A stretch of DNA of 64,000 nucleotides from Halobaculum magnesiiphilum (GCF_019823105.1 NZ_CP081958.1:868001-932000), one strand, 5' to 3'. Positions 34,652 through 43,520 are shown, counted from the first letter of the stretch. Translations and numbers: made by a program. The notes: generated by a model from the sequence alone, not told the origin.

Positions 34652-36571
34652 ATGGCGACCAACAAGATCCTCGGGATCGACCTCGGGACCACGAACTCGG
34701 CGTTCGCGGTGATGGAGGGGGACGACCCAGAGATCATCGTGAACGGCGAGGGCGACCGAACGACGCCGTCCGTCGTCGCGTTCACCGACGACGGCGAGCG
34801 GCTCGTCGGCAAGCCCGCGAAGAACCAGGCCGTCCAGAACCCCGACCGCACGATCCAGTCGATCAAGCGGCACATGGGCGATGAGGACTACTCCGTCGAG
34901 ATCGACGGGGAGGACTACACGCCCCAAGAGATCTCGGCGATGATCCTCCAGAAGATCAAGCGCGACGCCGAGGAGTACCTCGGCGACGACGTGGAGAAGG
35001 CGGTCATCACGGTCCCGGCGTACTTCAACGACAAGCAGCGCCAGGCGACGAAGGACGCCGGCGAGATCGCCGGCTTCGACGTCGAGCGCATCGTCAACGA
35101 GCCGACCGCGGCGTCGATGGCGTACGGCCTCGACGACGAGTCCGACCAGACGGTGATGGTGTACGACCTCGGGGGCGGCACCTTCGACGTGTCCGTGCTC
35201 GACCTGGGCGGCGGCGTCTACGAGGTCGTCGCCACGAACGGGGACAACGACCTCGGCGGCGACGACTGGGACGAGGCGATCATCGACCACCTCGCCGACG
35301 AGTTCGAGAACGAGCACGGCATCGACCTGCGCGAGGACCGGCAGGCGCTCCAGCGCCTGAAGGACGCCGCCGAGGAGGCGAAGATCGAGCTCTCCTCGCG
35401 CAAGCAGGCCAGCGTCAACCTCCCGTTCATCACGGCGACCGACTCCGGCCCGGTCCACCTGGAGACGGAGATCACCCGCGCGACGTTCGAGAGCATCACC
35501 GCCGACCTCATCGAGCGCACCGTCGAGCCGACCGAGCAGGCGCTCGCGGACGCCGGCTACGACGCCGCCGACATCGACGAGGTGATCCTCGTCGGCGGCT
35601 CCACCCGGATGCCGCAGGTGCAGGACAAGGTCGAGGAGATCCTCGGCACCGAGCCGAAGAAGAACGTCAACCCCGACGAGGCGGTCGCGCTGGGCGCAGC
35701 CATCCAAGGCGGCGTGCTCTCGGGCGACGTGGACGACCTCGTCCTGCTCGACGTGACGCCGCTGTCGCTCGGGATCGAGGTGAAGGGCGGCCTCTTCGAG
35801 CGCCTCATCGAGAAGAACACGACCATCCCGACCGAGGAGTCGAAGATCTTCACCACCGCCGCCGACAACCAGACCTCGGTGCAGGTGCGCGTCTTCCAGG
35901 GCGAGCGCGAGATCGCCGAGGAGAACGAGCTGCTCGGCGAGTTCCAGCTCACCGGCATCCCGCCGGCCCCCGCGGGCACCCCGCAGATCGAGGTGTCGTT
36001 CAACATCGACGAGAACGGCATCGTGAACGTCGAGGCCGAGGACCAGGGCTCGGGCAACGCCGAGTCGATCACCATCGAGGGCGGCGTCGGCCTCTCCGAC
36101 GAGGAGATCGAGCAGATGCAGGAGGAGGCCGAACAGCACGCCGAGGAGGACGAGGAGCGTCGCCGCCGCATCGAGGCCCGCAACGAGGCCGAGAGCGCGG
36201 TTCAGCGCGCCGAGACGCTCCTCGAGGAGAACGAGGAGGAGATCGACGACGACCTCGAGTCCGACATCCGCGAGGAGATCGAGGCGCTGGAGGACGTGCT
36301 CGCCGACGAGGACGCCGAGACCGAGGAGATCGAGGACGCCACCGAGTCGCTCTCGGAGGCGCTCCAGGAGATCGGCAAGCAGATGTACCAGCAGCAGGCC
36401 CAGGCCGGCCCCGGCGGCGCGGGCGGTCCCGAAGGTGCCGCGGGCGCCGGTCCGGGCGGCATGGGCGGCATGGGCGGTCAGGGCCCCGGCGCGGGCGCGG
36501 CCGCCGACGGCGACGACGAGGACTACGTCGACGCCGACTTCGAGGACGTAGACGAGAACGACGACGAGTAG
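34652..36571 (+). CDS. dnaK: Hsp70 chaperone DnaK
   Basis: 639 residues. The ATPase domain opens with '[18 protein letters not shown]' and contains '[19 protein letters not shown]' and '[16 protein letters not shown]'; the linker '[20 protein letters not shown]' leads to the peptide-binding domain and helical lid, then a Gly/Ala/Met-rich tail ending in Asp/Glu. It folds proteins with GrpE and DnaJ. Length and motifs are normal. Strand-biased acidic tail codons (GAC GAG) make the last 15 bases and the stop part of a perfect hairpin. dnaJ is 2.5 kb downstream, with a hairpin chain and two unrelated genes between. Confidence 0.97.
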   Translation: MATNKILGIDLGTTNSAFAVMEGDDPEIIVNGEGDRTTPSVVAFTDDGERLVGKPAKNQAVQNPDRTIQSIKRHMGDEDYSVEIDGEDYTPQEISAMILQKIKRDAEEYLGDDVEKAVITVPAYFNDKQRQATKDAGEIAGFDVERIVNEPTAASMAYGLDDESDQTVMVYDLGGGTFDVSVLDLGGGVYEVVATNGDNDLGGDDWDEAIIDHLADEFENEHGIDLREDRQALQRLKDAAEEAKIELSSRKQASVNLPFITATDSGPVHLETEITRATFESITADLIERTVEPTEQALADAGYDAADIDEVILVGGSTRMPQVQDKVEEILGTEPKKNVNPDEAVALGAAIQGGVLSGDVDDLVLLDVTPLSLGIEVKGGLFERLIEKNTTIPTEESKIFTTAADNQTSVQVRVFQGEREIAEENELLGEFQLTGIPPAPAGTPQIEVSFNIDENGIVNVEAEDQGSGNAESITIEGGVGLSDEEIEQMQEEAEQHAEEDEERRRRIEARNEAESAVQRAETLLEENEEEIDDDLESDIREEIEALEDVLADEDAETEEIEDATESLSEALQEIGKQMYQQQAQAGPGGAGGPEGAAGAGPGGMGGMGGQGPGAGAAADGDDEDYVDADFEDVDENDDE

Positions 36572-36585
36572 TCGTCGTTCTCGTC
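36551..36585 (+). terminator. Perfect 15-bp hairpin overlapping the dnaK stop codon
   Basis: GACGAGAACGACGAC (36551-36565), loop GAGTA, and its exact complement (36571-36585). The loop holds the first two bases of the TAG stop, so the 5' arm is coding. Probable mRNA 3'-end stabiliser or terminator. Confidence 0.6.
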
Positions 36586-36589
36586 TGCT

Positions 36590-36803
36590 CACGAGAGCAA
36601 CGCTCTCGTGAACGTCGAGGACGAGGACGAGTCGTAGACTCGTCCCGTCCGAGACTCGAAGGACGAGCGAAGCGAGTCCTTCGTAGTTTCAGAAACCGAG
36701 TGGAACGAGGTTTCTGAAGTGGACGACGAGGAGGACGCGTAAGCGTCTGACAAGTCGTCCACTCGGAAGACGAGCGAAGCGAGTCCTTCGTAGTTTCAGA
36801 AAC
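36590..36803. repeat. Chain of short hairpins with a 35-bp direct repeat
   Basis: After the dnaK stop hairpin come perfect inverted repeats at 36590-36610 (9-bp arms), 36625-36645 (9-bp), 36657-36683 (8-bp arms, loop GAGCGAAGCGA), 36688-36718 (10-bp arms, loop GAGTGGAACGA) and 36721-36760 (7-bp outer and 5-bp inner arms). A 35-bp stretch beginning GACGAGCGAAGCGAGTCC is repeated exactly at 36662-36696 and 36769-36803. It looks like a tandem array of extragenic hairpin units, not coding. Confidence 0.8.
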
Positions 36804-37183
36804 GGAGCGAAGCGAGGGTTATGAAGAGGACGAGAACAGCGACGAGTACCCCTCCGAGTCGGTAGCCGCCCCGTTTTCCGACGGACTCCACCTTCGAGCC
36901 CGGAAGCGACGGCTCCACCCGTGCGGTGGCGCGCGCCGGCCGACCGCCGTGTCGGCCGGAAGCGTGCGAGGTTCACGCGAGCGAAGCGAGTGTGAGCGCA
37001 TCAGAGCGAGCTCTGATGTAGGGGCGAGCGAGGGAGCGATAGCGACCGAGCGAGTCGGCTGGGGAGGGAGAGGCCGACGGACGGGCGGATAGGACCGAGA
37101 GGGGGTGTTGAAATCTTATTACTTCGAGACGATATGTGGTGAAACAGCCAGTAAGTAGGGTTGCTTATATCCCGCCGTCGCCG
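36804..37183. other. Rest of the dnaK-reductase intergenic region
   Basis: No supportable gene. More inverted repeats occur: CCGGCCGAC/GTCGGCCGG (36936-36959) and CATCAGAGC/GCTCTGATG (36999-37018), with purine-rich GAGCGA-type strings around 37020-37090. From about 37100 the DNA turns AT-rich (ATCTTATTACTTCG), which may terminate the opposing reductase transcript. Confidence 0.55.
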
Positions 37184-38236
37184 TCACTCGTCTGTCCGCT
37201 CCACGCCGTTGACATCGAATGCGACATCAGGGCCGAACGCACTGGCAGGCGTCTGGAAGCCGACGGGAGCCTCGCCGTCGCGGACGCGGGCGGCCAGGTG
37301 GGGCGCGCTGTGGCTGGTGAACAGATACGACTCCGGCGTCACTAGCCGCGAAACGACCGATTCCTCACCGTTCGTCGCCCGTCCCCAGACGTACATCGAC
37401 TCCTCGCGGCGAGCGGCCTCGCTCGGCCCGTCGACGAACCGATCGACGAGACCGTGCAGTACGGACTGCACAGGGTTGCTCCCGAACAGCCACCCCAGCC
37501 GGTTCGACAGACGCACGAACCGGATCGTCGCCTCCGGTTGGGCGGCGTAGACGATCACGTTCGGGATGCCGGTCGTGTGGTATGCCGTAGAGACATCGCC
37601 CCACTGGATGGTCGCGGCGGCCGTCGGACCGTCACCGAAGTCGATGGTCCGGAGATCGTGTGCGACCGGCACATCCACCAGCTCGCCGTCCCGGCGGACC
37701 GTCCCGCTGTCACCGAGCGATTCGATGGCGGTGTGGGCGGTGCCGGGCGAGAGTTCGTCGAGGCCCTGGAAGCCGAGTTCGAGATGGGTCGCGTCGGGGA
37801 GCCGCTCGGCCAAGTGGGCGGCGAGGCTGTCGGTCGGCACCACGTCGAAGCCGACCCCCGGTAGGAGCGTCACGCCGGCGGCCTCCGCCTCGGTATCGCG
37901 TGCGGCGATGGCCTCGAACACCTCGATTTCGCCCGTGATGTCGAGGTAGTGGGTGCCCGTCTGGATGCAGGCGTCGACCAGCGGGTCGCTGGTCCGGGCG
38001 AACGGTCCGGCGCAGTTGAGGACGACCGCCACGTCAGCGAGCGCGTCCGCAGCCACACTGTGGTCGTCTACTGCGAAAACGCGGTGGTCGAGACCGTGGG
38101 CGGCCGCCAGCGACTCGACCTTCCCGGCGGATCGGCCGGCGACGATGGGGTCGAGACCGTCCGCGACGGCCTGTTCCGTCACGAGCCGTCCGGTGTAGCC
38201 GTACGCGCCGTAGACGAGGATGCGGTCGCTACGCAT
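37184..38236 (-). CDS. Saccharopine dehydrogenase-like NAD(P)-binding protein (enoyl reductase-like)
   Basis: 350 residues. A Rossmann fold begins 'RILVYGAYGYTGRLVTEQAV' (GxxGxxG-type), followed by 'ADVAVVLNCAGPFARTSDPL' and 'CIQTGTHYLDITGEIEVFEA', then 'LLPGVGFDVVPTDSLAAHLA', the pattern of saccharopine-dehydrogenase-like and trans-acting enoyl reductase proteins rather than lysine metabolism enzymes. It probably reduces or oxidises a small organic substrate with NAD(P)H. It diverges from an HxlR regulator with a 226-base spacer that holds a clear inverted repeat, so it is likely the regulated target. The pair breaks the dnaK-dnaJ neighbourhood. Confidence 0.85.
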   Translation of the reverse strand: MRSDRILVYGAYGYTGRLVTEQAVADGLDPIVAGRSAGKVESLAAAHGLDHRVFAVDDHSVAADALADVAVVLNCAGPFARTSDPLVDACIQTGTHYLDITGEIEVFEAIAARDTEAEAAGVTLLPGVGFDVVPTDSLAAHLAERLPDATHLELGFQGLDELSPGTAHTAIESLGDSGTVRRDGELVDVPVAHDLRTIDFGDGPTAAATIQWGDVSTAYHTTGIPNVIVYAAQPEATIRFVRLSNRLGWLFGSNPVQSVLHGLVDRFVDGPSEAARREESMYVWGRATNGEESVVSRLVTPESYLFTSHSAPHLAARVRDGEAPVGFQTPASAFGPDVAFDVNGVERTDE

Positions 38237-38340
38237 CTGACGCCCCCGTAATGGAGGTTGGCGGTAGTTCCGTGTCGATACCGCCGGAGGCGCTCATAAC
38301 GAGCGCAGTCTCGTGAATCGTCGGTTTCATCGCAGCCCTA

Positions 38341-38379
38341 ACTCTATACTCTGGAGTTATAAGCTGTTGAGTATAGAGT
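38341..38379. promoter_or_regulatory. Inverted repeat, likely HxlR operator
   Basis: ACTCTATACTC (38341-38351) and its exact complement GAGTATAGAGT (38369-38379), arms 11 bp, in the spacer between the divergent reductase and HxlR genes. A further related GAGTAACTAC follows. The AT-rich arms also overlap possible TATA elements, fitting repression of either promoter. Confidence 0.65.
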
Positions 38380-38462
38380 ATTGGAGTAACTACGGTCTCC
38401 CGGAGTAAATCCCATCAGTCCACTAAGAAAAGTGTTATTGCTCCAGAGAGTAGAGCGATTCC

Positions 38463-38840
38463 ATGGTAGAGTCCACCGATGTCGAGGGGCTGTCGCGCCC
38501 AGACGATGACTGCGCGCGCCTGGAGGACCTCCAGGCGGAGAGCGGCGTCCGGGACGTACTCTCACTGTTCGGCAAGAAGTACACGCTCGCCATCATGTAC
38601 GAGTTCGCGTTCAGCGAAGGAGGCCTCCGGTTCAAGGATCTGGAGGCGCGGCTGGACATCTCCTCGACCACGCTGTCGAATCGGCTGGCTGAACTTACGG
38701 AGGCTGAGTACGTCGAGCGTCACTCCTACGACGAGGTGCCGCCGCGGGTGGAGTACGTCGCCACGGAGAAGACACACGCGCTGACGTCCATCTTCGAGGA
38801 CCTCTACGACTGGGCCAATGCCTACGCACCCGAGAGCTGA
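38463..38840 (+). CDS. HxlR family transcription regulator
   Basis: 125 residues. 'CARLEDLQAESGVRDVLSLF' leads into the winged helix 'KKYTLAIMYEFAFSEGGLRF' - 'KDLEARLDISSTTLSNRLAE' - 'LTEAEYVERHSYDEVPPRVE' - 'YVATEKTHALTSIFEDLYDW', the HxlR pattern with its conserved PPRVEY wing. Many HxlR proteins sense redox state or reactive electrophiles; one Cys lies at residue 18. It binds DNA as a dimer, and the 11-bp inverted repeat 84 bases upstream of its ATG is the natural candidate site. It is divergent from the reductase gene. Confidence 0.9.
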   Translation: MVESTDVEGLSRPDDDCARLEDLQAESGVRDVLSLFGKKYTLAIMYEFAFSEGGLRFKDLEARLDISSTTLSNRLAELTEAEYVERHSYDEVPPRVEYVATEKTHALTSIFEDLYDWANAYAPES

Positions 38841-39070
38841 CGCCTCGGCAGGAACGAGCAGTATGGTGAATCGCGCTCAATTAAATCGATCACAGATCGG
38901 GGATTTCGACAGAGCAGGCTGGAAGGAGAAATTATTTCCTATAAATTCCGGCGCGACAGTCCTCGCTACTCGGTAAACATCCGAACGGGATCGGTCGAAC
39001 ACGGCCCCGATCAGTCCCTCCGCGAGCCACGCGATTGAAATAGCACGAGCGACCAACCAACGAACAACCA

Positions 39071-40246
39071 ATGAGCGAGGACTTCTACGACGTGCTCGGG
39101 GTCTCGCGGGACGCCTCCGAGGAGGAGATCAAGCAGGCGTACCGCCAGAAGGCCACCGAGTACCATCCCGACGTCAGCGACGAGCCCGACGCCGAGGAGA
39201 AGTTCAAGAAGGTCAAGAAGGCCAAGGAGGTCCTCACGGACGAGGAGAAGCGGCAGGCGTACGACCGAATGGGCCACGACCAGTTCGAGCAGGCCGAGAA
39301 GCGCGGCGGCTTCGACGGCGGCCCGGGCGGCGCCGGCGGGGGCATGGGTGGCGGCCCCTTCGGCGGCGGCGGAATGGGTGGCGGGATGGGCGGCGGCGGC
39401 ATGGGCGGCCTCGGCGACATCTTCGAGGAGTTCTTCGGCGGCGGGGGCGGCGGCCGCGGCGGCCCGCGGCCGGGCAAGGACCTCCGAACGAACCTGGACA
39501 TCACACTGCAGGAGGCCCACGACGGCATCACGAAGCAGTTCTCCGTCGCGCGCCCGACGCGCTGTGAGGAGTGTGGCGGCTCGGGTCACCCGGAGGACGC
39601 GGACGTGCGGACGTGTCCGCAGTGTGACGGCCGCGGGCAGGTGACCCAGGTGCAGCAGACGCCGCTCGGGCGCGTCCAGCAGCGGGGCGCGTGTCCCAAC
39701 TGCGAGGGCGAGGGCGAGCTGTACTCCGAGGACTGCGCCGTCTGTGACGGCTCGGGGATCACCCGCGAGGAGACCACCCTCACGGTGGACGTGCCCGCGG
39801 GCATTCAGGACGGCCAGACGCTCCGGATGGACGGCGAGGGCGCCCCCGGGGAGCCCGGCGCCCGCGATGGCGACCTGCTCATCGAGGTGCGCGTCGAGGG
39901 CGACGACCGCTTCGAGCGCGACGGCGCCGACCTCCACCTCACCGAGCCCGTCTCGTTCCCGCAGGCCGTCTTCGGCGACACGATCCAGCTGGAGACGCTC
40001 GACGGCAGCGTCGAGTTCGAGGTGCCCGCCGGCACCCAGAGCGGCGAGACGTTCCGTCTGAAGGGCAAGGGGATGCCCCGCCTGCGTCGGCGCGGCAACG
40101 GTGACCTCTACGTCCAGGTGCAGGTCGTCACGCCCGACGACCTCACGAGCGAGCAGCGCGAGGCGCTCAAGGAGTTCGCGGAGGCCGGCGGCGAGGAGAT
40201 CGACGTGAGCGAGGGCTTCTTCGAGAAGATCAAGAACTCGCTGTAG
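39071..40246 (+). CDS. dnaJ: DnaJ co-chaperone (Hsp40, type I)
   Basis: 391 residues. J domain with 'YHPDVSDEPDAEEKFKKVKK' (HPD), Gly/Phe-like region here Gly/Met-rich (about residues 78-130), four CxxCxGxG zinc units ('CEECGGSG', 'CPQCDGRG', 'CPNCEGEG', 'CAVCDGSG') and the two C-terminal beta domains ('LKGKGMPRLRRRGNGDLYVQ'). Canonical length and all zinc Cys present. It stimulates DnaK ATPase and hands over unfolded proteins. A GATTGAAATAG patch about 30 bases before the ATG may be its own promoter, needed because the reductase/HxlR pair separates it from dnaK. Confidence 0.96.
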   Translation: MSEDFYDVLGVSRDASEEEIKQAYRQKATEYHPDVSDEPDAEEKFKKVKKAKEVLTDEEKRQAYDRMGHDQFEQAEKRGGFDGGPGGAGGGMGGGPFGGGGMGGGMGGGGMGGLGDIFEEFFGGGGGGRGGPRPGKDLRTNLDITLQEAHDGITKQFSVARPTRCEECGGSGHPEDADVRTCPQCDGRGQVTQVQQTPLGRVQQRGACPNCEGEGELYSEDCAVCDGSGITREETTLTVDVPAGIQDGQTLRMDGEGAPGEPGARDGDLLIEVRVEGDDRFERDGADLHLTEPVSFPQAVFGDTIQLETLDGSVEFEVPAGTQSGETFRLKGKGMPRLRRRGNGDLYVQVQVVTPDDLTSEQREALKEFAEAGGEEIDVSEGFFEKIKNSL

Positions 40247-40500
40247 CGGTCGCGGCTCCGGGCCGCGGGTTGATTCCGGGCTCAGGGGCTCCGTTGGTCT
40301 CCACTTATTCGAGCCATCTACCGCTGAAACAGCCGTTGGCTACGCGCTGCGTATCGGTTACGAAACTCGGACGGATTCAGCGGTATGGAGAGAGGCGTCG
40401 TGTTTCGGTGAGTGGAGTGCTGTCGCCCCCGTGCCTGCACGCCGGTTGGTCGCCGACTGGTTTTATGCAACACTCCCGTCGAGGTTTACAGAAGACACGT

Positions 40501-41685
40501 ATGAGTACGAGTGATTCGTCGGCGTCGTTCGACCCGGACCCGACCGACGTGAGTGAGCAGGGCAAAGCCGCCTCAACAGTGGAGCTCTTCTTCGATCTCG
40601 TGTTCGTGTTCGCGTTCACCCAGGTCACGGGATTTCTCGTCGCGCATCTCACGTGGGCGGGCCTCGCGCGCGGCGCGGCGATCCTCGCGGCAGTCTGGTG
40701 GGCGTGGGTCTGTTACACGTGGCTGACGGGTGCTGCAGCAGCCGAAGAGAACGTCGTCGAGCGGCTGCTCCTCTTCACCGCGATGGCCGCGATGGTCGTC
40801 GTGGCACTCTCGATTCCCGGTGCATTCGGTGAGACGGCCCTCGTGTACGGCGTCGCATACTTCGTCGTTCGCGTCCTCCACGTCCTCTTGTACGTCCGGA
40901 CCGCGCCAGCCGAAACACGTGCGGCGGTGGTGCGGGTTGCGCCCGGCTTCCTCGGCGGGCCGGCGTTGCTCGTGGCGGCCAGTTTCGTGACTGGCCCGCT
41001 GGCGAGCGGCCTCTGGATCGCTGCCCTCGCAATCGATTACGGTATCGTGTTCGTCCGCGGTGTCGAAGGGTTCACGGTCGATGTCGGGCACTTTGTCGAA
41101 CGGTACCAGCTCATCATGATCATCGCGCTCGGTGAGTCTATCGTGGCAATCGGTGTCGCCGTCGGGGTGGACGCCCTGACCAGCGGGCCGATGGTGGTGC
41201 TTGCCGTGCTCCTCGGCTTCGTGCTCGCCGTCTCGCTGTGGTGGCTGTACTTCGATTATATCATCCTCGCCGCCGGGCAGAAACTCGCAGACGTGAGCGA
41301 CCACGCACAGACACGCCTGGCGCGCGATTCGTACAGCGTCCTACATCTCCCGATCGTCGGGAGCATCATTTTCGTCGCCCTCGGGATCGAACAGACGCTC
41401 GCACACGTCGGCGAACCACTCGGACTCGTCGCTGCCGTTGGACTGTGCGGGGGGTGTGCGCTCTACTTGCTCGGTCATAACGCGTGGCGGTACCACGACC
41501 ACGGGACGGTGAGCGTCGCCCGGCTGCTAGTGGCGGGCCTCGCCTTCGCACTCATCTTTGTCTCGGGACAGGTCACTGCGATCGCCGTGCTCGCTGCGCT
41601 CACGGTGCTCTTCGTCGGCCTCGCCGCGTATGAGACAGTATTTTCCGACGACCGGAACGCGATCCGTGGCCGCCACCTGTCGTAG
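40501..41685 (+). CDS. LtrA (low-temperature requirement A) family membrane protein
   Basis: 394 residues with about ten to eleven membrane helices. The opening 'STVELFFDLVFVFAFTQVTG' is the LtrA signature, and 'GHFVERYQLIMIIALGESIV' with 'WWLYFDYIILAAGQKLADVS' are further family blocks with conserved charged residues in membrane helices. The biochemical role is unknown. Its codons use T and A at third positions more than the neighbours, and the 254-base upstream spacer is similarly less GC-rich, so acquisition by transfer is possible. ATG 40501 is preferred because family similarity begins just after it. Confidence 0.88.
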   Translation: MSTSDSSASFDPDPTDVSEQGKAASTVELFFDLVFVFAFTQVTGFLVAHLTWAGLARGAAILAAVWWAWVCYTWLTGAAAAEENVVERLLLFTAMAAMVVVALSIPGAFGETALVYGVAYFVVRVLHVLLYVRTAPAETRAAVVRVAPGFLGGPALLVAASFVTGPLASGLWIAALAIDYGIVFVRGVEGFTVDVGHFVERYQLIMIIALGESIVAIGVAVGVDALTSGPMVVLAVLLGFVLAVSLWWLYFDYIILAAGQKLADVSDHAQTRLARDSYSVLHLPIVGSIIFVALGIEQTLAHVGEPLGLVAAVGLCGGCALYLLGHNAWRYHDHGTVSVARLLVAGLAFALIFVSGQVTAIAVLAALTVLFVGLAAYETVFSDDRNAIRGRHLS

Positions 41686-41817
41686 GGCGACCAACCATCG
41701 GATTCGCGGAACGCTGTAACGGCACATCCCTGAAATTGTCTTGCTGAATAGATCCTCTGTCTCTACCGAACTACTGCACTGGTCCCGGTAGTGATGGCGG
41801 AACCCAACAAAGCCGCT

Positions 41818-42357
41818 TCAGGACAACTGCGCCGCCAGGTCCGCCTCGGTGATGATCCCGACGGCGTCGCCGCCGTCGGTGACGACGACCGCCTTGTAGT
41901 GCTCCAGCAGGTTCCGGATCTCGTCGACGGTCGCGTCCGGGCTCACCGGCGGGAACGACTCCGACATCACCTCGCTGACCGGGAGATCCGCGGCGTCCTC
42001 GCCGGCCTGGTTCACGTCCGAGAAGGAGATCGACCCGACGGGCGTCCCGTTCTGGATCACCGGGAGCTGGGAGTACGCCTCCTCCTCCATCAGGTCGACG
42101 GCCTCGCGGACGGAGTGGTCGGGCGCGACGCTGATCACCGACTCGTGCATGATGTCGCGGGCGCGGACGACCCCGCCCTCGACCTCGTCGAGCGCCTCGA
42201 CGATGCGCCGGAGCGTCGACAGGCGAGGGTCCACGTCCCCGCCCTCGATGCGGGCGATCAGCGGCTGCGACACGTCCGCTCGCTCGGCGAGCGCGCTCTG
42301 GGTCAGATCGAGCGACGTCCGCCGCTCGCGCAGGTCCTGCGGCGTGGGGAGTTCCAT
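41818..42357 (-). CDS. HTH-CBS transcription regulator
   Basis: 179 residues. An N-terminal Xre-type helix-turn-helix ('DLRERRTSLDLTQSALAERA', 'QPLIARIEGGDVDPRLSTLR') is followed by two CBS domains ('DIMHESVISVAPDHSVREAV', 'VSEVMSESFPPVSPDATVDE'). The CBS pair likely binds an adenine nucleotide or SAM and controls DNA binding. This HTH plus CBS layout is a known archaeal regulator type; autoregulation is usual but unproved here. A TTTTTAATAA box about 25 bases before the ATG at 42357 gives a leaderless start and rules out the longer upstream reading. Confidence 0.9.
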   Translation of the reverse strand: MELPTPQDLRERRTSLDLTQSALAERADVSQPLIARIEGGDVDPRLSTLRRIVEALDEVEGGVVRARDIMHESVISVAPDHSVREAVDLMEEEAYSQLPVIQNGTPVGSISFSDVNQAGEDAADLPVSEVMSESFPPVSPDATVDEIRNLLEHYKAVVVTDGGDAVGIITEADLAAQLS

Positions 42358-42378
42358 ACCCGCATAATTACCCGAGGT

Positions 42379-42390
42379 TATTAAAAAGCG
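42379..42390 (-). promoter_or_regulatory. TATA box of the HTH-CBS gene
   Basis: GCTTTTTAATAA on the minus strand, centred about 27 bases upstream of the ATG. It is the clearest AT-rich promoter patch in this part of the window. Confidence 0.65.
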
Positions 42391-42427
42391 TTCGGTCGCC
42401 GCGGACCGCACCGCGGACGGTCGAGAC

Positions 42428-42790
42428 CTACTCGTCCTCGTCGTCGGCTTCCGTCTCGATCACGTCGAGCACGTCGAGGGGGACGTCGCGCAGGGCGCCG
42501 CCGATCTCGCTTTTGGCGATGCGGGTGGCGTGCTCCTCGCTGTCGGCGTTGAACACCTCGATCTCCAGCATCAGTCCGACGAGCGCGGTCGAGGCGGCGA
42601 TGAACGCCGAGTCGAACGGCTCCCCGCAGGCGGGACACGGCGTCGCGCCGACCTCCACGTCGACGAACTCCTTGTTCGCCTCGTTGAGACGCCGGCCCGC
42701 CTCGCTGACCGCCACGCCGATCGCGTCGTCGATCGCCTCCACGTCCCGCACCAACCAGGCCGCCTCTAACGCGACGAGATAGTTGCTCAC
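42428..42790 (-). CDS. DUF555 / UPF0212 family protein
   Basis: 120 residues from a GTG at 42790 (SNYLVALEAAWLVRDVEAID). One zinc-like knuckle 'CPACGEPFDSAFIAASTALV' sits mid-protein, with a C-terminal acidic tail. The family is conserved in archaea but has no known function; only one CPxC pair is present, so a metal would need a dimer or other ligands. It is transcribed towards the HTH-CBS gene, with a 70-base gap containing that gene's own promoter. Confidence 0.88.
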   Translation of the reverse strand: MSNYLVALEAAWLVRDVEAIDDAIGVAVSEAGRRLNEANKEFVDVEVGATPCPACGEPFDSAFIAASTALVGLMLEIEVFNADSEEHATRIAKSEIGGALRDVPLDVLDVIETEADDEDE

Positions 42791-43155
42791 AGCACACCTC
42801 CCCGGCCTGCGGACAATAACCCGTTGGTTCCGTTCGCGCGTGTCGTCGTCGACCGACGCTGTCTCATTGTACCCTGTCGGTAGCCACCAGATCCGGTTCA
42901 AAGTTGGCACTCGCGCGCGCTCAGCGCGCTCGCGGGCGGCGCGATGGGAACGCGCACCGAACCCGCTGGTTCGCCATAAGTTATGACGAACCCGCGCGTC
43001 AATCCGTCGAAAGGTCCGACTCTCAGCGGCAGGAACCGGACGGCGATCCTCGATCCCGCGACAAACGGGCGAATCGCAAGACTGCGTTGTGATCGTCGGT
43101 ATCAGGCGAGCCGACACGTTTATCAGTGGGCACGGCTCCACGAGGTGATACCGGT
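42791..43155. other. Divergent intergenic region between DUF555 and a small membrane protein gene
   Basis: 365 bases without a supportable gene. It has a hairpin-prone GCGCGCTCAGCGCGC stretch at about 42914-42930, the long palindrome at 42968-42992, a CGTTTATC box at about 43118-43125 and the Shine-Dalgarno-like GAGGTGAT at about 43143-43150 before the ATG at 43156. Confidence 0.5.
42968..42992. promoter_or_regulatory. 25-bp near-perfect palindrome, likely protein-binding site
   Basis: GGTTCG-C-CATAA-G-TTATG-A-CGAACC: perfect symmetry around base 42980 except at positions 42974 and 42986. Its odd length with a single central base and mixed AT/GC arms suggests a dimer operator more than a terminator. 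Confidence 0.55.
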
Positions 43156-43365
43156 ATGACCCACGCCGTCCGAGCCGCCCGCCGCGCTGGCGTTCACGCG
43201 ATCCACCACCTGACCGTGCTCGCGGGGATCTGTGCGTTCCCGCTGGTCCTGCTCACTCGCAAGGCCGGGGTGCGCCTCCCCATGGGAGCCGCAGTCTCCC
43301 GCATTCGCGAGACCTACGAGGCCGTCGTCGACGCGACCGGCGAGTCGACGAACGGGGGCGAGTAA
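43156..43365 (+). CDS. Small protein with one hydrophobic helix, unknown
   Basis: 69 residues: a basic, His/Arg-containing N-terminus ('THAVRAARRAGVHAIHHLTV'), a hydrophobic segment 'LAGICAFPLVLLTRK' and a polar C-terminus. No family recognised. It is one of few genes here with a good Shine-Dalgarno sequence (GAGGTGAT, 6 bases before ATG 43156) plus a TATA-like box about 33 bases upstream, which supports both its reality and its start. Confidence 0.6.
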   Translation: MTHAVRAARRAGVHAIHHLTVLAGICAFPLVLLTRKAGVRLPMGAAVSRIRETYEAVVDATGESTNGGE

Positions 43366-43520
43366 CGGGCGCGGCTCCGACGGCCGTCTCCGACGGCCGA
43401 CGACGACGGATTCTCGGATTCTCTCGTCTCCGAGCGGCGGTGCTATCACCACCCGCGATGGCGACGAGGCCCGGGGACCGAGCGATGGCGTCGCCGCCGA
43501 TCGGGTTCCTCAAAGGGTGC

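Noticed and set aside
34637-36592. 651-residue minus-strand frame opposite dnaK
   Set aside because: Mirror of the acidic dnaK codons; dnaK is certain and the antisense product has no recognisable motif.
36590-36803. Hairpin chain read as a CRISPR array
   Set aside because: Only two copies of one repeat exist, arms differ between hairpins, spacers are not of constant length and no cas genes are present.
37139-40334. TGAAACAGCC present at about 37139 and 40325 as possible element ends
   Set aside because: Ten bases in direct orientation without inverted ends, target duplication or transposase; it also would enclose dnaJ. Chance is more likely.
40501-41685. LtrA gene as part of a defence system
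   Set aside because: No nuclease, toxin or defence partner lies next to it; LtrA-family proteins are common orphan membrane proteins.
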